A stretch of 64,000 nt of DNA, taken from a virus. Positions 1 through 8,757 of the stretch are shown here, piece after piece. A program made the translations under genes and the position numbers. Below the pieces are notes generated by a model, which was not told where the DNA came from, ran no database searches, and saw nothing but the letters and a program-made list of their open reading frames with translations. The stretch's first letter is position 1, and each line of letters begins with the position of its first letter. Location: positions 1 through 64,000 of IMG/VR virus record IMGVR_UViG_3300009425_003618, one strand, 5' to 3'.

Positions 1-2
1 AC

Positions 3-3000
3 ATCGTGCATTGGGATCATCGTTTTAATCTAAGCACTATCTTTGCCATTCAGTCAAATACACTAAAATTTACATGGGCAAATCGATTCTCCCCGAAGGA
101 CTACTGGGGGGATTTAGACGAAAAACAAGCTAAAGGCCACAACGACCTCGGAACCGGGTTCACAATAGATGGCGGGTTTATGATGCTAGGTACTGAAGAA
201 TTCGAAGAGAAGCTTTGTGGTAACGCTCCGAATGTTTCGTACAATTTTACCGAACTCCTAAACAGCTTAAGAAAAGCTGGAGTACCTATTGTTAATCATG
301 ATGGTTCGCAGGGGTCACACCTAAGAATCGAAAATCAAGACGTGGTGGATGCAAATGGCGAACAGACGTTCGATGGTAATGGTGACCCGATAACACAGAA
401 AGTTAAAATAGCAAACCCTGCGTGGCCTGATAAAAACCCAAGGTATCGGCAGAACTATATCGGGACTTTAAGAGAAGTCATGGAACAGTGGTGTGCTGTT
501 TTCAGTCTAGATTTTTATTACAAGGATAGGGATTCAGAGCAAGCGGGTTTTTACTTTTTAGATTTGAAGGTCGGAGCAGACATTACCGCTATTAGAGATG
601 TCGTTGACCCGACGACGACTCTTGGAAAAGAATTCGGAGCAACAAGCGACCAGAAGTCTGTAATCTTATCTTACAAAGAGTCTTCGACCTTAGAAAATAC
701 ATACATACAAGGCGTTATAACAAGCAATATAAAACCATTCTCGGTGAAAGAAAGGAAGAAGTCTGTAAAAAGGTACGTACCTATAATGCCTTTCCATCCT
801 TTGGATTTTGCATCACCGGAATGGTATGACGCTCCTTTCGAAACTATGCTGGGAGAAACGTTCAATTACCATCAATTGGCAAATTTTATACCTTACCACC
901 CAGAACCGTGGACATTCCCCGATAATTTCTCGCACAGAAAACGAATCCGCAGCAGGACAAATCGAGAAATCTGGGATATGGATATATCGATAGCATTGTC
1001 TCGGTTAGGTCAAGAATACAGGGATTTATATGTTGGCAACCGACTTTGTGAGGTCGCTTTAAGCGAGGTTGCGCCCGTAGAGACGTACCCGCCTGGCCAC
1101 AGTCGAGAGGGCTTGCCCAAGCAGTACCTTCAAGACGCGCAGGGTCACGCCATTCTTGGCTCGCCAGCCACGGATGCTCAAATAAAAGACCAGAGTATTC
1201 AATGTGTTAGCAGCAGATGGAACCATAACCCCGCCGCGCCCTATTCGCCGGGGTCGCGCCCAGACGCACGAGAAGAACAGGATTTTGATGCTCAGTGTGC
1301 TGCTCTCGGGTTTGATCAACTCGTCGAGATTAGCCATCACACGGTCAAGGAAAATATTATTGACCTTTTCCTTGCTAAGGCAGAGATCGAAGATATCAGC
1401 ATGGACCCTTCGCACTATAAAATGTTCTTGGGCTACTACGATGAAACAATCCACAAGCAACATGTAGCGTGGGAACAATCGTGCGCCGAGGCAATGTATG
1501 GGTTTGGTGCTATCTTCGGCGGGACAATCCCAGCTGGCCCCGAATTTGTGCCTCGTGATTACCATGGCGTAATGGACGGAAATCTAGGGTTTAGCAAGTG
1601 CCAAGAGGGCGTATCTATCCCGAAACTTTCCAACAGCTTTGAGCCAAACGTCGCCCAATATCCAATATATAACATCGAAATGGGACAAAGGCCGAGGGTT
1701 GCCCTCGAATCCATGAATGCCCCATTCAATAACATCCTGATTGAATCAGGCAACTATTTACCAACCGGACTATATATAGCTCAATTAGACAACCCATGGG
1801 GATTTACAAAAGATCATTTTGAAAAACGGTTTTGGGAAAAATTCCAAGATAATGCTTGTACCGAATTTAACGATTCGCTCAACATGATTCAGGAAGCTGG
1901 ATTTAATAGAGAGCCCGTGCTAGACGCGCAAGGACGACAAGTGATATTGCCGAATGGAAAACCACACACGAAAAAAGCCACAGCACAAGAAGAGCTACCG
2001 CAAAAAACTCAAAGCTGGAGCTTGAACATGTTCACCCCCAAGTTCTTCACGGATACGGAGAAAATTTTTGAAGCAGCTGACGGTTTAATAATGTCTCTTC
2101 ACAACAAGGGAGTAATCGTTGACGAGGTAACCGTCCCTCGATGGTCGGTAGATTACGGGACGCAAAGATTTTGTAAAAAAATCTCAGTAATGGTCATAAC
2201 AGATACAAGGGGAATCGGGCCTTTGGCAGATGGCACTTTTAAAACCAGACATCCCAACGTAATGTTTAATGCGGTTCCCCAAGTGCCACACTTTCCAGCT
2301 GGGGTAAATTACATGGCAAGACACCAAAGGGAATTATGGGAAATTTCCGAATACAAGAGACACCAGAAGGATGATATAAGGAATAGGTGTGATCGCGATC
2401 TGCTTTACGAATTCTGCGAAGATGCCATACAAAATCACCAAGGTACAGATTTTGCCCCAAGGGCTGGGTGGGGTCAAATAAGTAAAAGCAAATGCGCGAT
2501 AGACCCAACAGGTGTGTACAAGGAAGGCTGGGCGAGGGATTTAATTGGTGGGTATCCAATCCCCGATGCCAATGGGCATATCACCCCAAACTCCCCGACA
2601 CACAAAGGCCGAATAAACTCTAGAATAGTCGAGCTACAAATCGTAAGAAACCCGAATAATCCGCTTTGGCTTCCCACATCTGAGTTAGGCTCTTACCACA
2701 TCCAAGACTTGGAGGAGGAGCTTGAGCCGCTTAGTCAGAAAGAGCTTTATTACCCCATTGTTTACCCAGTAAATAATTTTGAAATACAGGCGGAAAATGG
2801 GACGATTTTCGATCCATGGACCCTAGTTGCGAATAATAAGACTGCGCCGCCATTCCAGTTATATAGCGGAATTTGGACAGCAAACGTAACTATCGAAGAC
2901 AGAAGACCTGAGCTGGTTGAAATTTACGGCCACCCTCCCATGATTTCCGAAAATTCCGCAGCAGGAATAAGGGTTATAAACAATGCAATTGATCCAGACT

Positions 3001-3371
3001 TGGGGCAATTCATTGACCCAGACGCTGGCGGATTCGTTACGCACATGTACGATAACGAGGGGAATGTTGTTAATAAAATTTCAGAATACCATAATTACAT
3101 CGCTGATGGAGACATCGCTGGCAAGGGCACAAACGGGCTCAACCATTATAATGTGCTTGTCCCCACCAAAAAGATAGAACTGCAATTAGCGGGTTCTCTT
3201 ATGGATTTCCCGAACTTTGCGGGGCAGGTTGACCCGAAGTACGGATTACAAAATCTAACCATTTCCCTCTCAGACGCGGGGGCTAAAACAAGTCTGTCTT
3301 TTTCTGATAGGCCCGCTAAAGCACCACAACAGGAAGCGATCCTTAATAAGATCGGACCAAGAACTATGTAA
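3..3371 (+). CDS. Large virion-like protein, 5'-truncated by the window edge
   Basis: This frame is open to the left edge, so the true start is probably outside the window. At least 1121 residues are present. I do not recognise a named domain. The protein is acidic to neutral, rich in Tyr, Asn, Pro and Gly, and has no signal peptide or membrane segment in the visible part. That composition, and its position two bases upstream of another long gene of the same style, fits a tail, baseplate or other virion structural protein. The role is inferred from size and context only. Base composition becomes more GC-rich around 1060-1300, which may mark an exchanged or inserted segment. Confidence 0.6.
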   Translation: MVHWDHRFNLSTIFAIQSNTLKFTWANRFSPKDYWGDLDEKQAKGHNDLGTGFTIDGGFMMLGTEEFEEKLCGNAPNVSYNFTELLNSLRKAGVPIVNHDGSQGSHLRIENQDVVDANGEQTFDGNGDPITQKVKIANPAWPDKNPRYRQNYIGTLREVMEQWCAVFSLDFYYKDRDSEQAGFYFLDLKVGADITAIRDVVDPTTTLGKEFGATSDQKSVILSYKESSTLENTYIQGVITSNIKPFSVKERKKSVKRYVPIMPFHPLDFASPEWYDAPFETMLGETFNYHQLANFIPYHPEPWTFPDNFSHRKRIRSRTNREIWDMDISIALSRLGQEYRDLYVGNRLCEVALSEVAPVETYPPGHSREGLPKQYLQDAQGHAILGSPATDAQIKDQSIQCVSSRWNHNPAAPYSPGSRPDAREEQDFDAQCAALGFDQLVEISHHTVKENIIDLFLAKAEIEDISMDPSHYKMFLGYYDETIHKQHVAWEQSCAEAMYGFGAIFGGTIPAGPEFVPRDYHGVMDGNLGFSKCQEGVSIPKLSNSFEPNVAQYPIYNIEMGQRPRVALESMNAPFNNILIESGNYLPTGLYIAQLDNPWGFTKDHFEKRFWEKFQDNACTEFNDSLNMIQEAGFNREPVLDAQGRQVILPNGKPHTKKATAQEELPQKTQSWSLNMFTPKFFTDTEKIFEAADGLIMSLHNKGVIVDEVTVPRWSVDYGTQRFCKKISVMVITDTRGIGPLADGTFKTRHPNVMFNAVPQVPHFPAGVNYMARHQRELWEISEYKRHQKDDIRNRCDRDLLYEFCEDAIQNHQGTDFAPRAGWGQISKSKCAIDPTGVYKEGWARDLIGGYPIPDANGHITPNSPTHKGRINSRIVELQIVRNPNNPLWLPTSELGSYHIQDLEEELEPLSQKELYYPIVYPVNNFEIQAENGTIFDPWTLVANNKTAPPFQLYSGIWTANVTIEDRRPELVEIYGHPPMISENSAAGIRVINNAIDPDLGQFIDPDAGGFVTHMYDNEGNVVNKISEYHNYIADGDIAGKGTNGLNHYNVLVPTKKIELQLAGSLMDFPNFAGQVDPKYGLQNLTISLSDAGAKTSLSFSDRPAKAPQQEAILNKIGPRTM

Positions 3372-3372
3372 A

Positions 3373-5565
3373 ATGCTACTCTCGGGGGAAAATTTTATTC
3401 TTACGCCAAAAACCCAAGACATGTCTTTTGTTTTTGAAAACGTTTATATAGATAAACCGGGCGTGGCGGAGATAGGGTTTTCTGGCGTAGGTAATAAATA
3501 CTTTTTTTTGTTTTCAGGGGGGAGGCTTATAGACCCCAATAACAACTTTGTCTATACCTGCGGACCAGGGGAGCCCTTGACAATTTCTGGGGATTTCAAT
3601 TCTTCAAAGCATAAATATTATATAGAGGATACACTAATTTCAGAGGGGGAAGACAGGGCGGCTTTTGGGGTTGAAAGATTTTATGCAAGCACAACAAATT
3701 GCAGCGTAGATATGGGGCTTCAGATGAGGTGTCCTGACATACCCTACGAAATCACATTTGACGAAACATTTATGGCAGGAGGTGCTCTCGGCGGGAAGGT
3801 AATAAACCATTCGCCCAGTATTCAATTTGACATTATAGAAAGCGAAATCGAGGAGCCTGGGTACGTAAAAAACTTTACTGGTATAGTAACTGGTATGCTT
3901 CCCCCTGGCCAGACTTTGAACTTCCAGCTTTTTGATGTGTCTGAATCGACCGCCTTTAAGGAGGCCGACGCAACCCTGAAGCTCAAAACAACCATAGGTC
4001 ATATCGAGAAAGACATTATCTCTACGAGAACTTCGGGATTTTTTAGAAGCATAGCTCACCTCGCAATATCCAGAGCCATGGATTCGATAGCTCCGTATTT
4101 TTCTGGGAGCGGAAATCATGAAAAATTTACTTGGTTAAATTACCATACTCAAGCCCAAACATATATAGTCAACTACTCCGTACTCAATGAAGATGGGGCT
4201 GAGACGGAAAAGCCGCTTTACGTTGCCTTGGAAACCAGTGGTAACTTAGCGGATCAGACCACAGCAACTGGTCAGTATGTTAGGTCATATTTTACTTATG
4301 ATTCTGGCTCTTATTATTGTACGGGCACAAACGAGGGACTCGATGATCCGATATGTGACGGGCAACTCGCGAGAAACTTGGGCAGCGGAAGTTACTCTGG
4401 AGTTCCAGATATAGAGTTTGTTACCTATAAAAACGTAACAGGAGCAGCTTTCAACTTAAACAATATTTTTTCAAATGATACTCCAGACAAAATCCCAATG
4501 CTTTTTTCTGGATACTCTGGCGAACACGGCGCGGATGCTGCTGGCTACTTCTTGACTGAGCCGTTTCAAGTTAATATAGGGACGGATTTCGGCGGGGATG
4601 GTATCAACTGGAAAAGGATCACTGGTTATGAAATGACGAATTTCGGAACTGGCTATACGAAATTGCCAGAGGTTTACGCCACCTCTGGAATCAGTGGAAT
4701 TCTAAAAGACTCTAATGGCAGCCTGACAATTCCAGTTCTGAGTGGTTTCACCACGGCCACTGACCTCAATGGCTATGGGACAGGTCATGACCTAGCATAC
4801 GACAAGAGCGTATTTACATATCAAAAATTTGAAGCATCCGCTAAAGGGGATAATTTAGCATCTTTTTTAACTGGGATTCCATATTTTGTCAATACCGGAA
4901 GTAATGTCTACGGATTATCTGGAATCCTTATAACAAACCCAGGGTCTGGTTACGATCCAACTCTATACATACCGACAATAAAAGTAGTTAGGCAACCCGA
5001 CGATCCACTTGGCGGAAGGGGCACTTGCGTAAACTACTCTCAATACACGTCACGAGCAACTTGCGAAGGTGCTGGTACGTGTTCAGATGCCCAATATAAC
5101 GACGATTATGAAGGTTGCATAAACGCGGGCGACACTTGGACTGCTAATCCCCATTATTGGATCGATCACGGAGACAATCTTTCGGGAGAGTTCTTTTGGA
5201 ATAAAGATGGGCAAATCTACGACTTCGATACGGCGTGGAATATCGAAACAGGCTTATTCGATCTGGGGGTAAGAACTGGAATAGATTTTAGGGAGTCCGG
5301 TTTTATAAGTAACAATAAGTATTCGAGACTCGGGTGGCTCCCGAAAGAGGAAAACCAGTTTTACGTGACGGTAAAATTTGACAATCTAGACATCGATGAG
5401 GCTATGGAGTCGAAATTAATCATTAGCGGGTCAGGCATCGCCGTAGAATACCCGCTTTCATTTACAAACAATATAAATGTTTTCACTGGATTGGGCTACT
5501 ACTCATCCGCAGCCTCCTCGTCACTCGGGGGGACATCATTTATTCAAAATTACTTTGGGGGATAG
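3373..5565 (+). CDS. Virion-like protein with two Cys-x-TW micro-modules
   Basis: This 730-residue protein starts one base after the preceding stop and no good Shine-Dalgarno is visible. It is Gly/Ser/Thr/Tyr-rich and looks beta-structured, as many phage tail and receptor-contact proteins do; no catalytic motif was seen. Residues about 549-593 hold two short cysteine modules, C-N-Y-S-Q-Y-T followed by A-T-C-E, and then a C...C pair ending in G-D-T-W-T. Related modules occur in the giant genes at 11309 and 19214, which links the three products. A structural role is an inference. Confidence 0.6.
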   Translation: MLLSGENFILTPKTQDMSFVFENVYIDKPGVAEIGFSGVGNKYFFLFSGGRLIDPNNNFVYTCGPGEPLTISGDFNSSKHKYYIEDTLISEGEDRAAFGVERFYASTTNCSVDMGLQMRCPDIPYEITFDETFMAGGALGGKVINHSPSIQFDIIESEIEEPGYVKNFTGIVTGMLPPGQTLNFQLFDVSESTAFKEADATLKLKTTIGHIEKDIISTRTSGFFRSIAHLAISRAMDSIAPYFSGSGNHEKFTWLNYHTQAQTYIVNYSVLNEDGAETEKPLYVALETSGNLADQTTATGQYVRSYFTYDSGSYYCTGTNEGLDDPICDGQLARNLGSGSYSGVPDIEFVTYKNVTGAAFNLNNIFSNDTPDKIPMLFSGYSGEHGADAAGYFLTEPFQVNIGTDFGGDGINWKRITGYEMTNFGTGYTKLPEVYATSGISGILKDSNGSLTIPVLSGFTTATDLNGYGTGHDLAYDKSVFTYQKFEASAKGDNLASFLTGIPYFVNTGSNVYGLSGILITNPGSGYDPTLYIPTIKVVRQPDDPLGGRGTCVNYSQYTSRATCEGAGTCSDAQYNDDYEGCINAGDTWTANPHYWIDHGDNLSGEFFWNKDGQIYDFDTAWNIETGLFDLGVRTGIDFRESGFISNNKYSRLGWLPKEENQFYVTVKFDNLDIDEAMESKLIISGSGIAVEYPLSFTNNINVFTGLGYYSSAASSSLGGTSFIQNYFGG

Positions 5566-5567
5566 AA

Positions 5568-6845
5568 ATGTTATCTAGAGAAGAAAGAGTAGAAAGCTAC
5601 GAAAAACAACTGCAACACGGCAACGCCGTACTACCGCACCTAGCGTCCATTGGTGATGATGTTCTGATGCGGGTCGTGGCGTGTGCTGGTGACCCTGGTG
5701 TATCAGAGCCATGGTTTTTCGATATATTAAGCAGATTTATTATTTGCATGAAGGAGCCAGTCAGTCATGTCCCGACGAATTCCAAAATGTTTAAACAGTT
5801 TTTTTTGGTAAAAAGACCCAGACACCTATGGGTAGATTCTTCAGGTGCTCCCGATGTCACCGAAGCTAATCTTCACGCGGGGACGAGAAGAAAGGATTAC
5901 TTGGGCAATGTAAATATTGGTCACCCAAACGGATACTCTGTCAATACTATACCGTTAATGGACACTGAGTACTCGGTTGGTGACCTCATATCGGCCAGAA
6001 AAGTCAAAGCCGAGTACGCTACAAATTCTAATATTTTTATTTCTGCTTTTGAAAATGGAGATTTTGACCAGTATTACGCTAACGTAGATTCGGTAAACGT
6101 GGGTGGAAAACGGACAGGAAAAAATTCAGTAATGGGCGGCAGCTACTTAGAAGAAGTCATGTCTTGGTCAAACGATTACTGGACTTCTCATGGCGGGGGC
6201 TTATCCAGGGAGCAGTTGCAAGCTGCCAACCGCATGAACCATGATTTTTTTCAACTTAAGCCATTAATGCCAGCCGCTGCGCGTTATGGTGCTCCAGTAA
6301 AACCTCCACGGGCCGAGGATACTTCACTGAATGTAAAGGGAAACCGACGCGGACAAGTGACCTCAACCCCGGGACCAAGGACGGTAGGAACCCCTACCGC
6401 TAACATGTATTGGATGATTCTGCATTACTACAGGATAGACGGAGCTATGCGCGAATTTCACCCCGCCTCCAGTGGGACTATTGACAAGTTGCAAAAAGGA
6501 GTTCACAGATACCAGACTGATGGAATCGGGCAGAATGCGCTTGGCCAACCCAAGCAAGGTAAACAGTTGTTTGGCATGGTTCTAGGAGAGGTCAAGGATT
6601 CGGGGGGCGCAGTAATGGCGACGGAAATCGTAGGAGACCACAGTTTCATTAATCAAAACATTCCATTTGGTCTCGTCGAGTGGGAGGATACAAATCAAGC
6701 TAATCGACAAAGAACGAACAGGGACGATTGTATGCCCTTGGTCATTGCGAGCCCTAATAATTTTCCGATACCGAAGGAAAGAAAGATAGGCTCGATTCTT
6801 TACAGCCCTGCTTACTCAACGGTTGTTGCTGCTCAGAACCCCTAA
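5568..6845 (+). CDS. Conserved-looking virion-associated protein, unknown function
   Basis: This 425-residue soluble protein begins at ATG with a GGGGGAT purine stretch just upstream. I recognise no family. It lacks a signal peptide and membrane segments and contains a Gly/Arg/Pro-rich stretch around residues 245-275 that may be a linker. It is the last gene of the first plus-strand structural block. Its TAA stop overlaps the TAG stop of the convergent gene by four bases (CTAA), so no intergenic terminator fits between them. A virion role is inferred from position. Confidence 0.55.
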   Translation: MLSREERVESYEKQLQHGNAVLPHLASIGDDVLMRVVACAGDPGVSEPWFFDILSRFIICMKEPVSHVPTNSKMFKQFFLVKRPRHLWVDSSGAPDVTEANLHAGTRRKDYLGNVNIGHPNGYSVNTIPLMDTEYSVGDLISARKVKAEYATNSNIFISAFENGDFDQYYANVDSVNVGGKRTGKNSVMGGSYLEEVMSWSNDYWTSHGGGLSREQLQAANRMNHDFFQLKPLMPAAARYGAPVKPPRAEDTSLNVKGNRRGQVTSTPGPRTVGTPTANMYWMILHYYRIDGAMREFHPASSGTIDKLQKGVHRYQTDGIGQNALGQPKQGKQLFGMVLGEVKDSGGAVMATEIVGDHSFINQNIPFGLVEWEDTNQANRQRTNRDDCMPLVIASPNNFPIPKERKIGSILYSPAYSTVVAAQNP

Positions 6846-7555
6846 ATCTTTTTAATTCTTTCTATTAGCTCAAAGACCTTTACCTTGGGTATGTCCTCTA
6901 GTTCGTTGATGGCCTTTTCATATCCTTCGTCGCTGAGTCGTTTTTTAATGTTCGCCAAGCTGACGTTTTTTGCCTTCATCGCTGCCTCCAGCAGGTTGTA
7001 AGGAGGTGAAAGAGTTCCCGTCTCGGACTCTTCTGAAACCCCTGTTTGACGAGGGAAGGATTCTCCGGGGAGTTCTTCTTTGCTTACAATGTTAATTTTT
7101 AGAAAATTTCTTACGCAACGAACGAAGGCTCTGTTTTCCGCAATCGGCCCAAGAAAATTCTTGGCAAAACTATTTGTATTATTTGGTGAAGCGTCTCCGA
7201 TGGCGGAGAAAGTTACCGCCTTACTCTCGGTTTCGTAATTTGGAATCCAGTCAATGGTGCAAGTAGTGACAACGTAATCGGGCGAAGGGCATTTTATTGC
7301 ATACTTTACGGAGGTGTATCCCCTAATTTGAGCTAGTTCTTTAATGCCTCCGAGGAGAATAATTAATTGAGTATCGGGAAGTCTAGTTACGTCAGTTTCA
7401 GATGTCTTGTTTCTATCTGGGACCAAGTGCTCCGTCTTTATCATCGCCCTCCAGTTAATAGTGTTGTCATCGTTGAAGGTGTAGTCAACGCCGTCAATTA
7501 ATCCATTATCGGTTCTTTTAAGAATTTCGAATTTAGCTTTTTTCTTGGGAGCCAT
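6842..7555 (-). CDS. Putative Rad52/ERF-type single-strand annealing protein
   Basis: The product has 237 residues. Residues about 118-158 read as an I-G-D-A-S-P-x-N motif, then P-I-A-E-N-R-A and a hydrophobic strand. This resembles the G-D-A-S-P ... A-E-x-R-A segment of phage recombination proteins that anneal single strands (Rad52/ERF-like). The N-terminus is very basic (M-A-P-K-K-K-A-K) and the C-terminal third looks like a separate helical module. It is transcribed alone from its own promoter at 7562-7589, whose -10 box leaves no room for a ribosome-binding site. The family call is tentative; a different DNA-binding role is possible. Confidence 0.45.
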   Translation of the reverse strand: MAPKKKAKFEILKRTDNGLIDGVDYTFNDDNTINWRAMIKTEHLVPDRNKTSETDVTRLPDTQLIILLGGIKELAQIRGYTSVKYAIKCPSPDYVVTTCTIDWIPNYETESKAVTFSAIGDASPNNTNSFAKNFLGPIAENRAFVRCVRNFLKINIVSKEELPGESFPRQTGVSEESETGTLSPPYNLLEAAMKAKNVSLANIKKRLSDEGYEKAINELEDIPKVKVFELIERIKKI

Positions 7556-7561
7556 GTAAGA

Positions 7562-7589
7562 ATCTTACCACAACCTTGATATTAGTCAA
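7562..7589 (-). promoter_or_regulatory. Sigma-70-type promoter of the annealing-protein gene, leaderless
   Basis: On the minus strand it reads TTGACT, 16 nt, TAAGAT, with a TG extended -10 and the AAGGTT box inside the spacer. The -10 box ends six bases before the ATG at 7555, so transcription should begin at or next to the A of the start codon. The -35 box overlaps the last codons of the gene at 7582. Confidence 0.8.
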
Positions 7590-8745
7590 GCAATTTAACT
7601 ATATGGTAATGATCCAAATCATCGAAAAATCTCCCCGAGGTATCTAGAGGCTCGTATTTCCCGTGGTCTGGTATGCCTTGTTGATATTTCGGGTGGCTGG
7701 AAAACTTCTTTTGGTTGGATAGAATTATCTTATTGGACTTATAGAACAAGTCGGGGGTATTTTTAATTTTTTTAATTAATTTTTTTTCTGGCTCATCAAC
7801 GAGATTGATTTGGCCAACGTCTAGGTAGTTAATCTTTTTATCCGTTAGCTCCTCCTCCGAAAGCCGAGACATCAATACAATTTTAAGCCCTATCTTTCTC
7901 GCTGCATGAGCGAACTCGGGGTTATCATCTTTTGTTACCTCGTAGAACAAGTGAGCGACATGCGCTCTGTATTTTTTAAGTAAATCAAGATTAATCTCCC
8001 TGTCCGTGACTACGGCGCAAGAGCAAGCATTCAGCTGTTTCTCTAAAATGGACTCATCAAAGTGGTAGTCCATTCTTAGTTCTATTGGTTGCGGCGGGTT
8101 ATGGACCGGATGAAATATGTCAGGAACGAAAACATGGAAATCATCTTCGCCACATTTTTCCCCAATAAAAACAGTTTCATAGGGCTTTTGGAAATCTAAT
8201 CCCAAGAGTCCGCAGACAGATTCAGCTATCATTTCTGGCTTTATGCTGTTTATCGTCTTAGGAGACTCCTCTAGTGAAAAATTAGGCTTAGTTGTCCGCT
8301 CGGGCTCAATAAGAACAACGTCATCTTCGTGAGACCAGTAAGGTCTTACGTTTTCAACGATGTTATTCGCGTAGAGTGCCACTATCTTTTTTCCAAAAGA
8401 GGAGGCGGCGTGAGCCCCGAAGCTGTCCGCGCCGAAATGTAATTCGCTTCTAGCTATTACATACGCAGCTTGGCCCAGATTTGTGTTCCCCGTGACGTTT
8501 AGACATCTTCTAAAACCTTTTTCGTCTCTTGCCCCAATTTGAAGAATAGAAATCTCATTTTTTGACAGTATCGGGAAGAGGATATCGATAACCTGTTGCC
8601 AAAAGTCGTAATTCTTACTTTTTGCATTCGAAAATGGTTGGAAGGAAACGTACTTGCCCGCTGGTAGGGGAAAATATTTTTCGTAAATGAGGGGCTTGTC
8701 TATTTTAGCTCCGCAAGCCAAGGCGTATGTTTCTACTAGATGCAT
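7582..8745 (-). CDS. GT9 (heptosyltransferase-like) C-terminal domain plus extra domain
   Basis: The 387-residue product opens with the helix M-H-L-V-E-T-Y-A-L-A. It continues with the nucleotide-sugar-binding half of a family 9 glycosyltransferase (ADP-heptose:LPS heptosyltransferase type): Y-V-S-F-Q-P-F-S near residue 35, then L-H-F-G-A-D-S-F-G-A-H near residue 100. The N-terminal GT9 half is not here; it forms the end of the gene upstream, which lies in the same reading frame and is separated only by a TAA stop. Residues about 200-387 form a second region I do not recognise. The gene is either a separately translated half-enzyme or the downstream part of a gene broken by a nonsense codon. 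Confidence 0.7.
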   Translation of the reverse strand: MHLVETYALACGAKIDKPLIYEKYFPLPAGKYVSFQPFSNAKSKNYDFWQQVIDILFPILSKNEISILQIGARDEKGFRRCLNVTGNTNLGQAAYVIARSELHFGADSFGAHAASSFGKKIVALYANNIVENVRPYWSHEDDVVLIEPERTTKPNFSLEESPKTINSIKPEMIAESVCGLLGLDFQKPYETVFIGEKCGEDDFHVFVPDIFHPVHNPPQPIELRMDYHFDESILEKQLNACSCAVVTDREINLDLLKKYRAHVAHLFYEVTKDDNPEFAHAARKIGLKIVLMSRLSEEELTDKKINYLDVGQINLVDEPEKKLIKKIKNTPDLFYKSNKIILSNQKKFSSHPKYQQGIPDHGKYEPLDTSGRFFDDLDHYHIVKLLD

Positions 8746-8757
8746 AACGTTCGTATC

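Noticed and set aside
1059-1565. Long open frames on the strand opposite the virion genes
   Set aside because: They lie within strongly coding sequence of the other strand and their products look random; many similar ones occur through 11309-24943.
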